Source of the DNA: Puniceibacterium sp.
Lineage (GTDB): Bacteria > Pseudomonadota > Alphaproteobacteria > Rhodobacterales > Rhodobacteraceae
Direction of reading: 5' to 3'
DNA: 59,323 bases
Assembly (NCBI GenBank): GCA_024636635.1
Contig: JAGXGV010000112.1
Coordinates: 1 to 59,323, forward strand
This document shows, one piece after another, positions 8,068 through 16,795 of this stretch (position 1 is the first letter of the stretch; the number at the start of each line of letters is the position of its first letter). The notes beneath the pieces are model-generated. The model worked only from the letters and a program-made list of their open reading frames with translations. It had not been told where the DNA came from and searched no databases. The position numbers and the translations under genes are program-made.

Positions 8068-9252
8068 ATGTTCATTCCATTCTTCGAAAACCTGCGCAAT
8101 GCCGCCGTGCCGGTCTCCCTGCGCGAATATCTCAGCTTTCTCGAAGGCATGAAGGCGGGTCTAGCCACCTATGACCCCGAGGCGTTCTACTATCTCGCCC
8201 GCACCGCGATGGTGAAGGACGAACGCCACATCGACCGCTTCGACCGTGCCTTCGCGGCCAGTTTCGAAGGGCTCGACAGCATCCCGATGCAAGCGGTGAT
8301 GGAGGCCGTTGACGTCCCGGCCGACTGGCTGGCGAAGATGGCCGAAAAGCACCTGACCCCAGAGGAAAAGGCCGAGATCGACGCACTTGGCGGCTTTGAA
8401 AAGCTGATGGAGACGCTGAAGGAGCGGCTCAGGGAGCAGCAGGGACGCCACCAGGGGGGCAGCAAGTGGATCGGCACGGCCGGCACCTCGCCCTTCGGCG
8501 CTTATGGTTACAACCCCGAGGGCGTGCGCATCGGCCAGGACCAAAGCCGCCACCAGCGCGCGGTCAAGGTCTGGGACAGGCGCGAATTCCGCAATCTGGA
8601 TGACAGCGTCGAACTCGGCACCCGCAACATCAAGGTCGCCTTGAAACGCTTGCGCAAATGGGCCCGCGACGGCGCTGCCGAGGAACTGGACCTCGACAGC
8701 ACCATCCGCGCCACTGCCGAACACGGCTATCTCGACGTGCAGACCCGGCCAGAGCGGCGCAATGCCGTCAAGGTGCTGCTGTTTCTGGACATCGGCGGAT
8801 CGATGGACCCGCATGTAAAGGTGGTGGAGGAACTCTTTTCCGCCGCCCGGGCCGAATTCCGGCACATGGAGCATTTCTACTTTCACAACTGCCTTTACGA
8901 AGGTGTGTGGAAGGACAACCGCCGCCGCTGGGACGCGCAGATCCCCACGACCGAAATCCTGCGCACCTACGGACCGGACTACAAATGCATCTTCGTTGGC
9001 GATGCGTCGATGTCACCCCACGAGATCGCCTATCCCGGTGGTGCCAACGAACACTGGAACCCCGAGGCCGGCCAGACCTGGCTGCAACGTGTCCGCGCCC
9101 AGTGGCCCGCCAACCTCTGGATCAACCCGGTGCCACAAACGCACTGGCCCCATACCCAGAGCATCGCGATGATCCGCGAGATATTTGAGGATGCCATGGT
9201 CCCGATGACCCTTTCGGGGCTTGAAACCGGCATGAAGTCCCTCACCCGCTGA
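8068..9252 (+). CDS. CoxE-like VWA domain-containing protein
   Basis: 394 residues. The N-terminal half is helical and charged; the C-terminal half is a von Willebrand A fold beginning with VLLFLDIGGSMDPH. The metal-ion site motif is therefore D241-x-G-G-S245 rather than the usual DxSxS, so one metal-coordinating serine is replaced. The rest of the domain (FVGDASMSPHEIAYPGG, LWINPVPQTHW) matches CoxE-like proteins of Proteobacteria. CoxE works with a MoxR-type ATPase (CoxD) in maturation of the CO-dehydrogenase molybdenum site. Here a MoxR gene lies upstream and XdhC nearby, which supports a similar role; the direct partner is inferred. Confidence 0.88.
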   Translation: MFIPFFENLRNAAVPVSLREYLSFLEGMKAGLATYDPEAFYYLARTAMVKDERHIDRFDRAFAASFEGLDSIPMQAVMEAVDVPADWLAKMAEKHLTPEEKAEIDALGGFEKLMETLKERLREQQGRHQGGSKWIGTAGTSPFGAYGYNPEGVRIGQDQSRHQRAVKVWDRREFRNLDDSVELGTRNIKVALKRLRKWARDGAAEELDLDSTIRATAEHGYLDVQTRPERRNAVKVLLFLDIGGSMDPHVKVVEELFSAARAEFRHMEHFYFHNCLYEGVWKDNRRRWDAQIPTTEILRTYGPDYKCIFVGDASMSPHEIAYPGGANEHWNPEAGQTWLQRVRAQWPANLWINPVPQTHWPHTQSIAMIREIFEDAMVPMTLSGLETGMKSLTR

Positions 9253-9296
9253 CCCTGCGCCTCTGGATCTGCGGGCCGTCCCGATATCCGCTCCCC

Positions 9297-9347
9297 CATT
9301 CTCCGGGTTTCAAATATCCCGGGGGGTCCGGGGGGCTGGCCCCCCGG
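9297..9347. repeat. Intergenic repeat with GC hairpin, copy 1
   Basis: The segment reads ATTCTCCGGGTTTCAAATA, then TCCCGGGGGG, then a perfect hairpin at 9328-9347 (8-bp stem CCGGGGGG/CCCCCCGG, loop CTGG). A similar CAAATATCCCGGGG plus CTGG-loop hairpin occurs at 36523-36574, and the AT-richer half occurs at 14773-14793. Here it sits between convergent VWA and ribE genes and may end transcription. Confidence 0.6.
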
Positions 9348-9454
9348 CCTTGGCTGGAACAGAGGGCGGATTCCGGGGTGACCGGTCTTTCGACTGCCGG
9401 GACCGCCGGTACAGGTCTTTGGCCCCGCGCGGGGCCTGAAAGGTTGCGCGCGCG

Positions 9455-10042
9455 TCAGGACATCTCGGCAAGCCGCGCGACATAACGCGCCAGCGTGTCA
9501 ATCTCGAGGTTCACGCGGTCACCTTCCTGCACGTCGCCCCAGGTGGTCGCCACCTTGGTGTGCGGGATGAAATTGATGCCGAAATCGCATCCCTCGACCT
9601 CGTTCACGGTCAGCGAGGTGCCGTTCAGCGCCACTGACCCCTTGGGCGCGATGAACCGGGCCAGGGTGTCCGGCGCGCGCAGTACCACGCGCGTGCTGTC
9701 CCCGTCGTCCCGGACCGAGATCACTTCGGCCTGGCCGTCGACATGGCCGGACACGATGTGGCCGCCCAGTTCGTCCCCGACCCGAAGCGCGCGTTCAAGG
9801 TTCACGCGATAGCCCACCGACCAGGACGCGATATTCGTCTTGCTCACCGTCTCCGCGCTGATCTGCACGTCAAACCAGTCCGACCCCAGCGCAATCGCAG
9901 TCAGGCACACGCCATTGCAGGCGATCGATGCGCCGATGTCGATGCCCTGCGTGTCATAGCCTGTCACGATGCGCGCCCGCAGGTCGCCGTGCTGTTCCAG
10001 CTGGCGCACTTCTCCGATATCGGTGATGATCCCGGTAAACAT
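9455..10042 (-). CDS. ribE: Riboflavin synthase, alpha chain
   Basis: 195 residues, the usual length for the family. It begins MFTGIITDIGEV and consists of two lumazine-binding repeats; the first contains NGVCLTAIALG and the second SGHVDGQAEV and NGTSLTVNEVEG. The enzyme forms riboflavin and 5-amino-6-ribitylaminouracil from two 6,7-dimethyl-8-ribityllumazine molecules in the cytoplasm. ribD and nrdR lie on the same strand 4.8 kb upstream, but three opposite-strand capsule genes stand between, so ribE must use its own promoter in the ~120 bases between its start and the KpsS-like gene. No FMN riboswitch-like structure was recognised upstream. Confidence 0.96.
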   Translation of the reverse strand: MFTGIITDIGEVRQLEQHGDLRARIVTGYDTQGIDIGASIACNGVCLTAIALGSDWFDVQISAETVSKTNIASWSVGYRVNLERALRVGDELGGHIVSGHVDGQAEVISVRDDGDSTRVVLRAPDTLARFIAPKGSVALNGTSLTVNEVEGCDFGINFIPHTKVATTWGDVQEGDRVNLEIDTLARYVARLAEMS

Positions 10043-10165
10043 CTGATCCTGCGTCCCTTTTCATGGCGCTCTCGGCAAGGCCGCGCGCCGTTTCGCACAT
10101 GGTCTTATTTTCGCCCGTTTCAGGCGCCAGAGAGGAGCCGTGTAACCAGTGGATAGTTCCCCCGC

Positions 10166-11458
10166 ATGAGCAACGCAACAGGCCAGACGCGCAGCTTCCT
10201 GTTCCTTCAGGGACCGCATGGCCCGTTCTTTCACCGTCTGGGCAGAATGCTGCGCAAGACCGGCGCGAACGTCTGGCGCGTGGGATTCAACGCCGGGGAT
10301 CGCGCCTTCTGGTTCGATTCCGCCACCTACCTGCCCTTTACCGGCACCGCGGGTGACTGGCCCGCGCATTTTGCCGGTATTCTGTCGGACAAGGGTGTGA
10401 CCGACCTTGTGCTCTACGGCGACACGCGCCCGGTCCATGCTCAGGCCGTGACCTTGGCAGAGGCACGCGGCATCACTGTCCACGTCTTCGAAGAAGGTTA
10501 TATGCGCCCTTATTGGGTGACCTACGAACGGGGCGGCGCGAACGGACATTCGCGGTTGATGCAGATGAGCGTGCCACAGATGCAGGAGGCGCTGAAGCTG
10601 TCGGACATGGAGGCGCCTCTTCCCCCCGCCCATTGGGGCGACATGCGCCACCATATCTTTTACGGCGCGCTCTACCACTGGTTCGTGATGTTCCGGAACG
10701 GCGATTACCGCAACTTCCGTCCGCACCGTTCGGTCCGGGTCACCACCGAGTTCAGGCTTTACGTCAAACGGCTGCTCCTGATGCCGCTGTCTGCACTGGA
10801 CCGGATCATTGCCACGGCACGTATCCGGTTTGGCGGCTTTCCCTACCATCTGGCCCTGCTCCAGCTGGAACATGACAGCTCGTTCCAGATGCACTCGCCC
10901 TTCACCACCCTGCCGGAATTCCTCGAACTGGTGATTGACGGCTTTGCCCGTGGCGCGCCCGGCCACCATCACCTGGTTTTCAAGGCCCATCCGCTCGAGG
11001 ACGGGAGGGTGAACGTGCGCCGCACGATCCAGCAGTACGCGACACGTGCGGGCGTGCGCGACCGCGTCCATTACGTGCGCGGCGGCAAGCTTGCGCAGCT
11101 TCTGAACGACGCGCGCACCGCCGTCACCGTCAATTCGACTGCGGGGCAGCAGGTGTTGTGGCGCGGCATCCCGCTCCGGGTGTTCGGCGATGCGGTCTAT
11201 GCCAAGCCCGAATTCGTGTCGGTCCAGCCGCTGGCGGAATTCTTCGGCTCGGCGTCCCGGCCCGATAACCGCGCCTACAAAGATTACCGCCGGTATCTGC
11301 TTGAAACCTCGCAGCTTCCCGGCGGGTTCTATTCCGCACGCGGGCGCCGTCAACTGTTGCGGCAGGTGGTGGACATGATGCTGGCACCCGACGATCCTTA
11401 TGATGCCCTGCTTCAGGGCACCGCGGCCCCACGGCAACAGTTACGCAGCGCAGGCTGA
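10166..11458 (+). CDS. kpsS: KpsS-like capsule lipid-anchor Kdo transferase
   Basis: 430 residues. The N-terminus reads FLFLQGPHGPFFHRLGRML, typical of the capsule_synth (KpsS/LipB) family, and HVFEEGYMRPYWVTYE, KAHPLEDG and NSTAGQQVLWRGIPLRV follow in family order. In group 2 capsule systems KpsS adds the first beta-linked Kdo to lysophosphatidylglycerol at the inner membrane, and KpsC extends the linker. KpsC is encoded 1.3 kb downstream. The ATG has no strong ribosome site nearby (only a weak GGATAG). Product family is clear; the actual acceptor in this organism is inferred. Confidence 0.88.
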   Translation: MSNATGQTRSFLFLQGPHGPFFHRLGRMLRKTGANVWRVGFNAGDRAFWFDSATYLPFTGTAGDWPAHFAGILSDKGVTDLVLYGDTRPVHAQAVTLAEARGITVHVFEEGYMRPYWVTYERGGANGHSRLMQMSVPQMQEALKLSDMEAPLPPAHWGDMRHHIFYGALYHWFVMFRNGDYRNFRPHRSVRVTTEFRLYVKRLLLMPLSALDRIIATARIRFGGFPYHLALLQLEHDSSFQMHSPFTTLPEFLELVIDGFARGAPGHHHLVFKAHPLEDGRVNVRRTIQQYATRAGVRDRVHYVRGGKLAQLLNDARTAVTVNSTAGQQVLWRGIPLRVFGDAVYAKPEFVSVQPLAEFFGSASRPDNRAYKDYRRYLLETSQLPGGFYSARGRRQLLRQVVDMMLAPDDPYDALLQGTAAPRQQLRSAG

Positions 11459-11556
11459 GCAAGCCGAATCGTTTGTCTGGCTTTTTCATACGGATTCCCA
11501 TAACTTACGAAAAAAATACCGTAGGCAGAATAAAATCAGGTCGAGGAGACCGAGCA

Positions 11557-12708
11557 GTGATACCCACTTCTTCCCGTTGGGCGAGGGCCGTTACCCTTGT
11601 GGCAGCGACTTCTGTGCTGGCGTCCTGCGGCCTGCCGCGTGTCGGTCCGAACAAATCCGAAATCTATGCAGGCTCGGTCCAGCGACAGGGCGACGCCTTT
11701 GTCGTGACGGTCAACGACCGCGTGACCCGCGCCACCGCCATCGTGCCCTCACTCGGGTTTTCCGAGGCGTTCCAGAATGCCGGTGTCGTGGGATCGGACG
11801 TGATCAACCCAGGGGACACGCTGGGCCTGACCATCTGGGAAAACGTCGATGACGGACTTCTGGCGGGCGAAGTCAGCAATTCGACCGTGCTCGAAGAAGT
11901 GCAGGTCGACGGTTCGGGCTTCATTTTCGTGCCCTACGCCGGCCGGATCAAGGCTGCAGGAAATTCCCCCGATGCGATCCGCCGTGTCATCACCGAACGC
12001 CTTGCCGACCAGACGCCGGACCCGCAAGTACAGGTGCGCCGTCTGGCCGGCGACGGTTCGACCGTCAGCCTTGTCGGCGCCGTCGGCGGTCAGGGCGTCT
12101 ATCCGATCGAGCGTCCCACACGGACATTGTCGTCCATGCTCGCCCGGGCCGGCGGCGTGACCATCCAGCCCGAAATCGCGCAAGTGACGGTGCTGCGCGG
12201 TGGCCAGCAGGGCAAGATCTGGTTCCAGGACCTCTACAAGAACCCGCGCATGGACATCCCCCTGCGCGGTGGCGACCGGATCCTGGTCGAAGAGGACACC
12301 CGCGCGTTTACCGCCCTTGGTGCGACCGGCACGCAGGCCCGCGTTCCGTTCGAATCCCAGACGCTGAGCGCGGTCGAGGCGATTGCGCAGGTCGGCGGCC
12401 TTCGTTCGGCTTCGGCCGATCCGACCGGCGTCTTCATCTTCCGCAACGAACCTGAGGAAATCGCCAATCAGGTGATGGGCCGCACCGATCTGACCGGGGC
12501 GCAGCGCCTGGTCTATGTTCTGGACCTGACCGGTCCCAACGGCATGTTCATGGCGCGCGACTTTGTCGTGCGCGACAGCGACACGCTTTATGTGACCGAA
12601 GCACCCTTTGTGCAGTGGGACAAGACAATCGCGGCCCTGACCGGATCGCTGTCCACGGTCGCGACGGTCGCCACCGTGTCCACCGCTCTGGGCAGCAGCG
12701 GGGGCTGA
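11557..12708 (+). CDS. Polysaccharide export outer-membrane lipoprotein (Wza/KpsD-like)
   Basis: 383 residues from GTG 11557, selected because GAGGAGA lies 7 bases upstream and the result is a classic lipoprotein signal ending LASC (C24). After it come the poly_export domain (GDTLGLTIWENVDDGLL around residue 85), SLBB-type domains (VSLVGAVGGQGVYPIERP and QTLSAVEAIAQVGGLRSAS) and a short hydrophobic tail ATVATVSTALGSS. Such proteins form the periplasm-to-surface channel for capsule or exopolysaccharide. It lies between kpsS and kpsC, 4 bases before kpsC, indicating one transcript. No polysaccharide co-polymerase (KpsE/Wzc) or KpsMT transporter gene is nearby. Confidence 0.9.
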   Translation: MIPTSSRWARAVTLVAATSVLASCGLPRVGPNKSEIYAGSVQRQGDAFVVTVNDRVTRATAIVPSLGFSEAFQNAGVVGSDVINPGDTLGLTIWENVDDGLLAGEVSNSTVLEEVQVDGSGFIFVPYAGRIKAAGNSPDAIRRVITERLADQTPDPQVQVRRLAGDGSTVSLVGAVGGQGVYPIERPTRTLSSMLARAGGVTIQPEIAQVTVLRGGQQGKIWFQDLYKNPRMDIPLRGGDRILVEEDTRAFTALGATGTQARVPFESQTLSAVEAIAQVGGLRSASADPTGVFIFRNEPEEIANQVMGRTDLTGAQRLVYVLDLTGPNGMFMARDFVVRDSDTLYVTEAPFVQWDKTIAALTGSLSTVATVATVSTALGSSGG

Positions 12709-12712
12709 CCCC

Positions 12713-14746
12713 GTGCCCGGAAACGGGCCGGACCCGGACGCCGGTGGGGATTCCGGCCTCCGGCGTCTTTGCGTCTACAACGGCGGTTTCCTGACACAGC
12801 CGCGCCTGCGCCGCATCCTGGGACTCTGCGGCTATCGCGTCACGCTTGGCCTACCGCGCCCCGGCGATCTGGTGGGCGTCTGGGGCCAGTCGCCCACCGC
12901 CCACCGCGGCATGGCGATGGCCGCGCGGCACGGCGCAGGTCTCGTACGGATCGAGGATGCCTTGCTGCGTTCCCTGCATCCGGGCCGGGACGGAGAACCG
13001 CCGCTGGGCCTGATGATCGATCACGGCGGTGTGCATTTTGACGCAGCCGCGCCATCGGACCTCGAAACGCTGCTCGCGACGCATCCGCTGGACGACAGCG
13101 CGCTGCTGGACCGCGCGCGGGGCGCGATGGCCTGGATGGCCGAGGCGCATCTGACCAAATATTCGGCGGTCGAACCGGCCCTGCGGCCACCCGAACCCGG
13201 CTATGTACTGGTGATCGACCAGACACGCGGCGACGCCTCGGTCTCTGCCAGCCGGGCGGACCGGGCGCGGTTCCTCGAAATGCTGGTTTTCGCGCAGGTG
13301 GAACATCCCGGCGCGCGGGTGCTTATCAAGACCCATCCCGAAACGGCGCGCGGACACCGGGCGGGGCATTTCAGCGATGTCGACGCCAACGACCGCATAA
13401 CGCTTCTGGATCGGCCCCATTCGCCCTGGAGCCTGTTCGAGGGTGCGGTCGGGGTCTACACCGTGTCATCCCAGATGGGGTTCGAGGCGATCCTGGCCGG
13501 TCACCGTCCCCGGGTGTTCGGCCAGCCGTTCTATGCGGGCTGGGGACTGACAGAGGACGAGGACCCGGTGCCGCGCCGCAACCGCATCCTGACGCGGGCG
13601 CAGTTGTTCGCCGCCGCAATGATCCTCTATCCGAAATGGTACGACCCCTGGCGCGATACCCTGTGCGGGATCGAGACGGTGCTTGCCACGCTCGACGCCC
13701 GGGCCCGCGCCTGGCGCGAGGACCGTGCGGGCTGGGTCGGCGTCGGCATGCGGCTGTGGAAGCGCAAGCCGCTGCAAGGCTTCTTCGGCGCCGGGACGCG
13801 GATGGTCTTTGACAATGACCGCGCCCGTGCCCAGCAGCGCGCCGATGACAGCGGACGCGGGCTGATGATCTGGGCCGGCAAGGCAGACCCGGCAGAACGG
13901 ATCACCCGGATCGAAGACGGGTTCCTGCGCTCGCGTGGGCTGGGCGCGGCGCTGGTCCCGCCGCTGTCGCTGGTCTGTGACGATCTGGGGATATACTATG
14001 ACCCGTCCCGGCCATCCCGGCTCGAGGTGCTGATCAATGCCTTGGCGCACCTGCGTCCGGACCAGAGACTGCGCGCCCGGGCACTGATCGAGCAACTGAC
14101 GCGGGCGGGCCTGAGCAAGTACAACCTGCCAGGTGCCGTGCCGCCGTTGCCTGAGGGGCACCGCATTCTTGTCTGTGGCCAGGTCGAGGACGACGCCTCG
14201 ATCCTGCGGGGCAGTCCCGAGGTGCGCACCAACCGGACGCTGCTTGAACGCGCCCGCGCCGCCAACCCCGGTGCGCTGATCTTGTGGAAGCCGCATCCTG
14301 ACGTCGAGGCCGGCCTGCGACAGGGCACGGTGGAACACCCCGAGCAATGGGCGGATGCGGTCCTTGCCGGAGTCGACATGGGTGCGCTGCTGTCCTGCGT
14401 GGACGAGGTCTGGACCATGACCTCGCTTGCCGGGTTCGAGGCGCTGCTGCGCGGCTGCCGCGTGGTGACACTGGGGGTGCCGTTCTATGCCGGCTGGGGA
14501 CTGACCCACGACCTGGGACCGGTGCCCGCACGGCGCACCGCCCGCCCGGACATCGAAGGCTTGGTGCATGCGTCACTGATCGCCTATCCGCGCTACCGCG
14601 ATCCGGTGACAGGACTGCCCTGCCCGGTCGAGGTCGTGGCCGAACGGCTGGCCTGCGGCCACCTGCCCCGCCGCGGGCCGTTCAACCGTTCGCTCTCCAA
14701 GCTTCAGGGACTTCTTGCCAGCCGGGCGCATCTCTGGCGACGGTGA
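12713..14746 (+). CDS. kpsC: KpsC-like dual Kdo transferase
   Basis: 677 residues, starting with GTG four bases after the export lipoprotein stop. The protein is an internal duplication: RIEDALLRS (about residue 80) and RIEDGFLRS (about 400), KTHPE and KPHPD, and VFGQPFYAGWGLTED and TLGVPFYAGWGLTHD repeat in the same order in both halves. This is the KpsC architecture, where two different beta-Kdo transferase domains build the alternating poly-Kdo linker that joins group 2 capsules to lysophosphatidylglycerol. It acts at the inner membrane with KpsS. The length is normal for the family. The stop lies 48 bases from the convergent ribD end. Confidence 0.92.
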   Translation: MPGNGPDPDAGGDSGLRRLCVYNGGFLTQPRLRRILGLCGYRVTLGLPRPGDLVGVWGQSPTAHRGMAMAARHGAGLVRIEDALLRSLHPGRDGEPPLGLMIDHGGVHFDAAAPSDLETLLATHPLDDSALLDRARGAMAWMAEAHLTKYSAVEPALRPPEPGYVLVIDQTRGDASVSASRADRARFLEMLVFAQVEHPGARVLIKTHPETARGHRAGHFSDVDANDRITLLDRPHSPWSLFEGAVGVYTVSSQMGFEAILAGHRPRVFGQPFYAGWGLTEDEDPVPRRNRILTRAQLFAAAMILYPKWYDPWRDTLCGIETVLATLDARARAWREDRAGWVGVGMRLWKRKPLQGFFGAGTRMVFDNDRARAQQRADDSGRGLMIWAGKADPAERITRIEDGFLRSRGLGAALVPPLSLVCDDLGIYYDPSRPSRLEVLINALAHLRPDQRLRARALIEQLTRAGLSKYNLPGAVPPLPEGHRILVCGQVEDDASILRGSPEVRTNRTLLERARAANPGALILWKPHPDVEAGLRQGTVEHPEQWADAVLAGVDMGALLSCVDEVWTMTSLAGFEALLRGCRVVTLGVPFYAGWGLTHDLGPVPARRTARPDIEGLVHASLIAYPRYRDPVTGLPCPVEVVAERLACGHLPRRGPFNRSLSKLQGLLASRAHLWRR

Positions 14747-14772
14747 CGCCTGGGGCGCCGGCGGTCCTTGGG

Positions 14773-14793
14773 TATTTGGAAAAAGAAGAAGCG
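14773..14793. repeat. Intergenic repeat, partial copy
   Basis: TATTTGGAA-AAA-GAAGAAGC matches the reverse complement of 36523-36543 (TATTTGGAA-CCC-GAAGAAGC) except for the central triplet and last base. It lies in the 48-base gap between convergent kpsC and ribD. The GC hairpin half seen in the other copies is absent. Confidence 0.45.
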
Positions 14794-14794
14794 G

Positions 14795-15910
14795 TCAGGC
14801 CGGTTTGCGCCGCCAGCGGTGCATCACATCGGCCCCCACCGCGCGGCTTTCCACCAGTTCGAAGCGCGGCGCCTCGGCCAGACGGGCGATGCCCATGGCG
14901 CCGATGCCGGGGGTGGCTTCGGCTCCAAGGGTTACGCCGGCGGTAAAGCCGACCAGCGCATCCACGAGGTCGGCTGCGAGAAGCGTTGCGGCAAGCGTCC
15001 CTCCGCCCTCGCAGAACACGCGCGTGAGACCCGCCGTTGCGAGGCCTTTCAGAACCGAAGCGGCGTCCACCTGTCTGCCGTGCAGCGCGCAGGGGATGAG
15101 CGTCGCGCCCAGACCGGTCCAGGCCTTGCGGATCTCGCCCGGGGCATCCGGCCCGTGGCAGATCCAGACGGGCACGTCACCGGCGCTTCGGGCAAGCCGA
15201 CCCATCAGTGGCAGGTCGATGAGACGAGAGACGACCACACGCACGGGCTGGTCGATGTCAGCGAACCCGCGCACCGTAAGGGACGGGTCGTCGATGCGGG
15301 CCGTGCCTGCGCCGACCATGACGGCATCGTGGCGCGCACGCAGGCCATGGACGAGATGGCGCGCGTCGGGTCCGGTGATCCAGCGGCTTTCGCCAGAGGC
15401 CGTGGCGATGCGCCCGTCAAAGCTGCTGGCGAGTTTCAGGGTCACGAACGGCCGCCCGTGGTCGGTACGCAGGAAGAAGCCGGAATGGTCCTCTGTCGCG
15501 GCCTGTTCCAGGACACCGACGGTGACGTCGATGCCCGCGGCGCGCAGCATGGCAAATCCTCGACCCGAGACGCGGGGGTCGTGGTCCTGTACGGCGACCA
15601 CGACGCGGATCACTCCCGCGTCGATCAGCGCCTGGGCGCAGGCCGGCGTGCGCCCGACATGCGCGCAGGGTTCCAGCGTCACATAGGCCGTTCCGCCCTG
15701 TGCTGCCGCGCCGGCCTGGGCCAGGGCTTCGGTTTCGCCATGGGGTCGGCCACCCGGCTGGGTCCACCCGCGCCCGATTACCCGGCCCCGGGCCACGATC
15801 ACGCAGCCCACGGCCGGATTCGGCCAGCATCGTCCCATGCCCCGGCGACCCAGGCTGAGCGCATGGGCCATATGGCGCAGGTCGGCTGCCGAGACCTGCC
15901 CGCCGCTCAC
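14795..15910 (-). CDS. ribD: Bifunctional riboflavin deaminase/reductase RibD
   Basis: 371 residues. The N-terminal deaminase domain has the zinc-binding pattern H57-G-E59 (PHGETEAL) and [11 protein letters not shown] with C82 and C91. The C-terminal reductase domain begins near residue 150 ([15 protein letters not shown]) and ends with [19 protein letters not shown]. RibD deaminates the pyrimidine intermediate of riboflavin synthesis and reduces its ribosyl side chain. Its start overlaps the nrdR stop by four bases, so the two are coupled. The nrdR-ribD-ribE order is common in Rhodobacterales; here ribE is displaced by the capsule genes. Confidence 0.96.
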   Translation of the reverse strand: MSGGQVSAADLRHMAHALSLGRRGMGRCWPNPAVGCVIVARGRVIGRGWTQPGGRPHGETEALAQAGAAAQGGTAYVTLEPCAHVGRTPACAQALIDAGVIRVVVAVQDHDPRVSGRGFAMLRAAGIDVTVGVLEQAATEDHSGFFLRTDHGRPFVTLKLASSFDGRIATASGESRWITGPDARHLVHGLRARHDAVMVGAGTARIDDPSLTVRGFADIDQPVRVVVSRLIDLPLMGRLARSAGDVPVWICHGPDAPGEIRKAWTGLGATLIPCALHGRQVDAASVLKGLATAGLTRVFCEGGGTLAATLLAADLVDALVGFTAGVTLGAEATPGIGAMGIARLAEAPRFELVESRAVGADVMHRWRRKPA

Positions 15911-16374
15911 TTTTCCGGAGGTGTTTCGGGACGCAGTTCGCTCACGAACTTGTCGAAATCGTCGGCCGCCTGGAAGTTCTTGTAAACGCTCGCGAAACGC
16001 ACATAGGCCACGGTATCTATCCGGGCCAGGGATTCCATCACGATCTCACCGATCTGCTTTGAGGGAATGTCCGTCTCGCCCATGCTTTCAAGGCGGCGCA
16101 CAATGCCGCTGATCATCTGGTCCATCCGCTCGGGTTCGATCGGACGTTTCTGGAGCGCGATGCGGATCGAGCGTTCGAGCTTGTCACGGTCAAAATCCTC
16201 GCGGCGGCCATTGGTCTTGATGACCACCAGATCACGCAGTTGCACCCGCTCGTAAGTGGTGAATCGTCCCCCGCAGGCCGGACAAAACCGGCGCCTGCGG
16301 ATCGAGACGTGATCCTCGGCGGGCCTGGAATCCTTGACCTGCGTATCAATGTTTCCGCAAAACGGGCACCGCAT
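15907..16374 (-). CDS. nrdR: Transcriptional repressor NrdR
   Basis: 155 residues, the standard length. The zinc ribbon is complete: C3 and C6 in MRCPFCG, C31 and C34 in [12 protein letters not shown]. The following ATP-cone domain begins [21 protein letters not shown]. NrdR senses ATP/dATP and represses ribonucleotide reductase genes. It is the first gene of the nrdR-ribD unit. No ribonucleotide reductase gene is in the window, and I could not identify a pair of NrdR boxes nearby. Confidence 0.97.
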   Translation of the reverse strand: MRCPFCGNIDTQVKDSRPAEDHVSIRRRRFCPACGGRFTTYERVQLRDLVVIKTNGRREDFDRDKLERSIRIALQKRPIEPERMDQMISGIVRRLESMGETDIPSKQIGEIVMESLARIDTVAYVRFASVYKNFQAADDFDKFVSELRPETPPEK

Positions 16375-16795
16375 GGGTCGTCCCCCTCGTTTTTGTTCTC
16401 TGCCTCTGGAATGGGGTTGGCCCCCACTTATCCACAGCCACTATAGGGGCTGCGCCAGAAATTGGGTAGCGGGAAATTTTGACCCCCAGATGCTGCGCAC
16501 GCTTGGGCCAGCCTGAGGAAGGCAGGCGGCAAGCGCAGGAAATTCGAGAGCCGGACGGGTTGTGATTAGGGAGTTTTTAAGACCTTTGGTGAATTGTCCA
16601 TGTCAAACGGCCTGATGCCGACGTTGCCGGGCAGTCGGCCTGCAACTGTGTGCAGACAAGACCCGGTAAAGCCATTGTAACACGCCGATGCCGCTGACCC
16701 TGCGGTCCCGGCACAAAATCGGGACAACGTCTTTGGAACATGACACTTGCACTGTTTGCGAAACCGCCACATCAGCAGGTATTGTCGGCCTGGCG
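16375..16795. other. Intergenic region between nrdR and the PLPA-tailed secreted protein gene
   Basis: Divergent promoter region. No gene is supported. An ATG at 16688 opens the frame of the downstream gene, but the residues it would add do not resemble a signal peptide. The A+T content rises around 16560-16690, which fits promoters for nrdR on one side and the secreted-protein gene on the other. Confidence 0.3.

Noticed and set aside
9253..16374. FMN riboswitch for the rib genes
   Set aside because: No conserved RFN-like segment was recognised upstream of ribE, ribD or nrdR.
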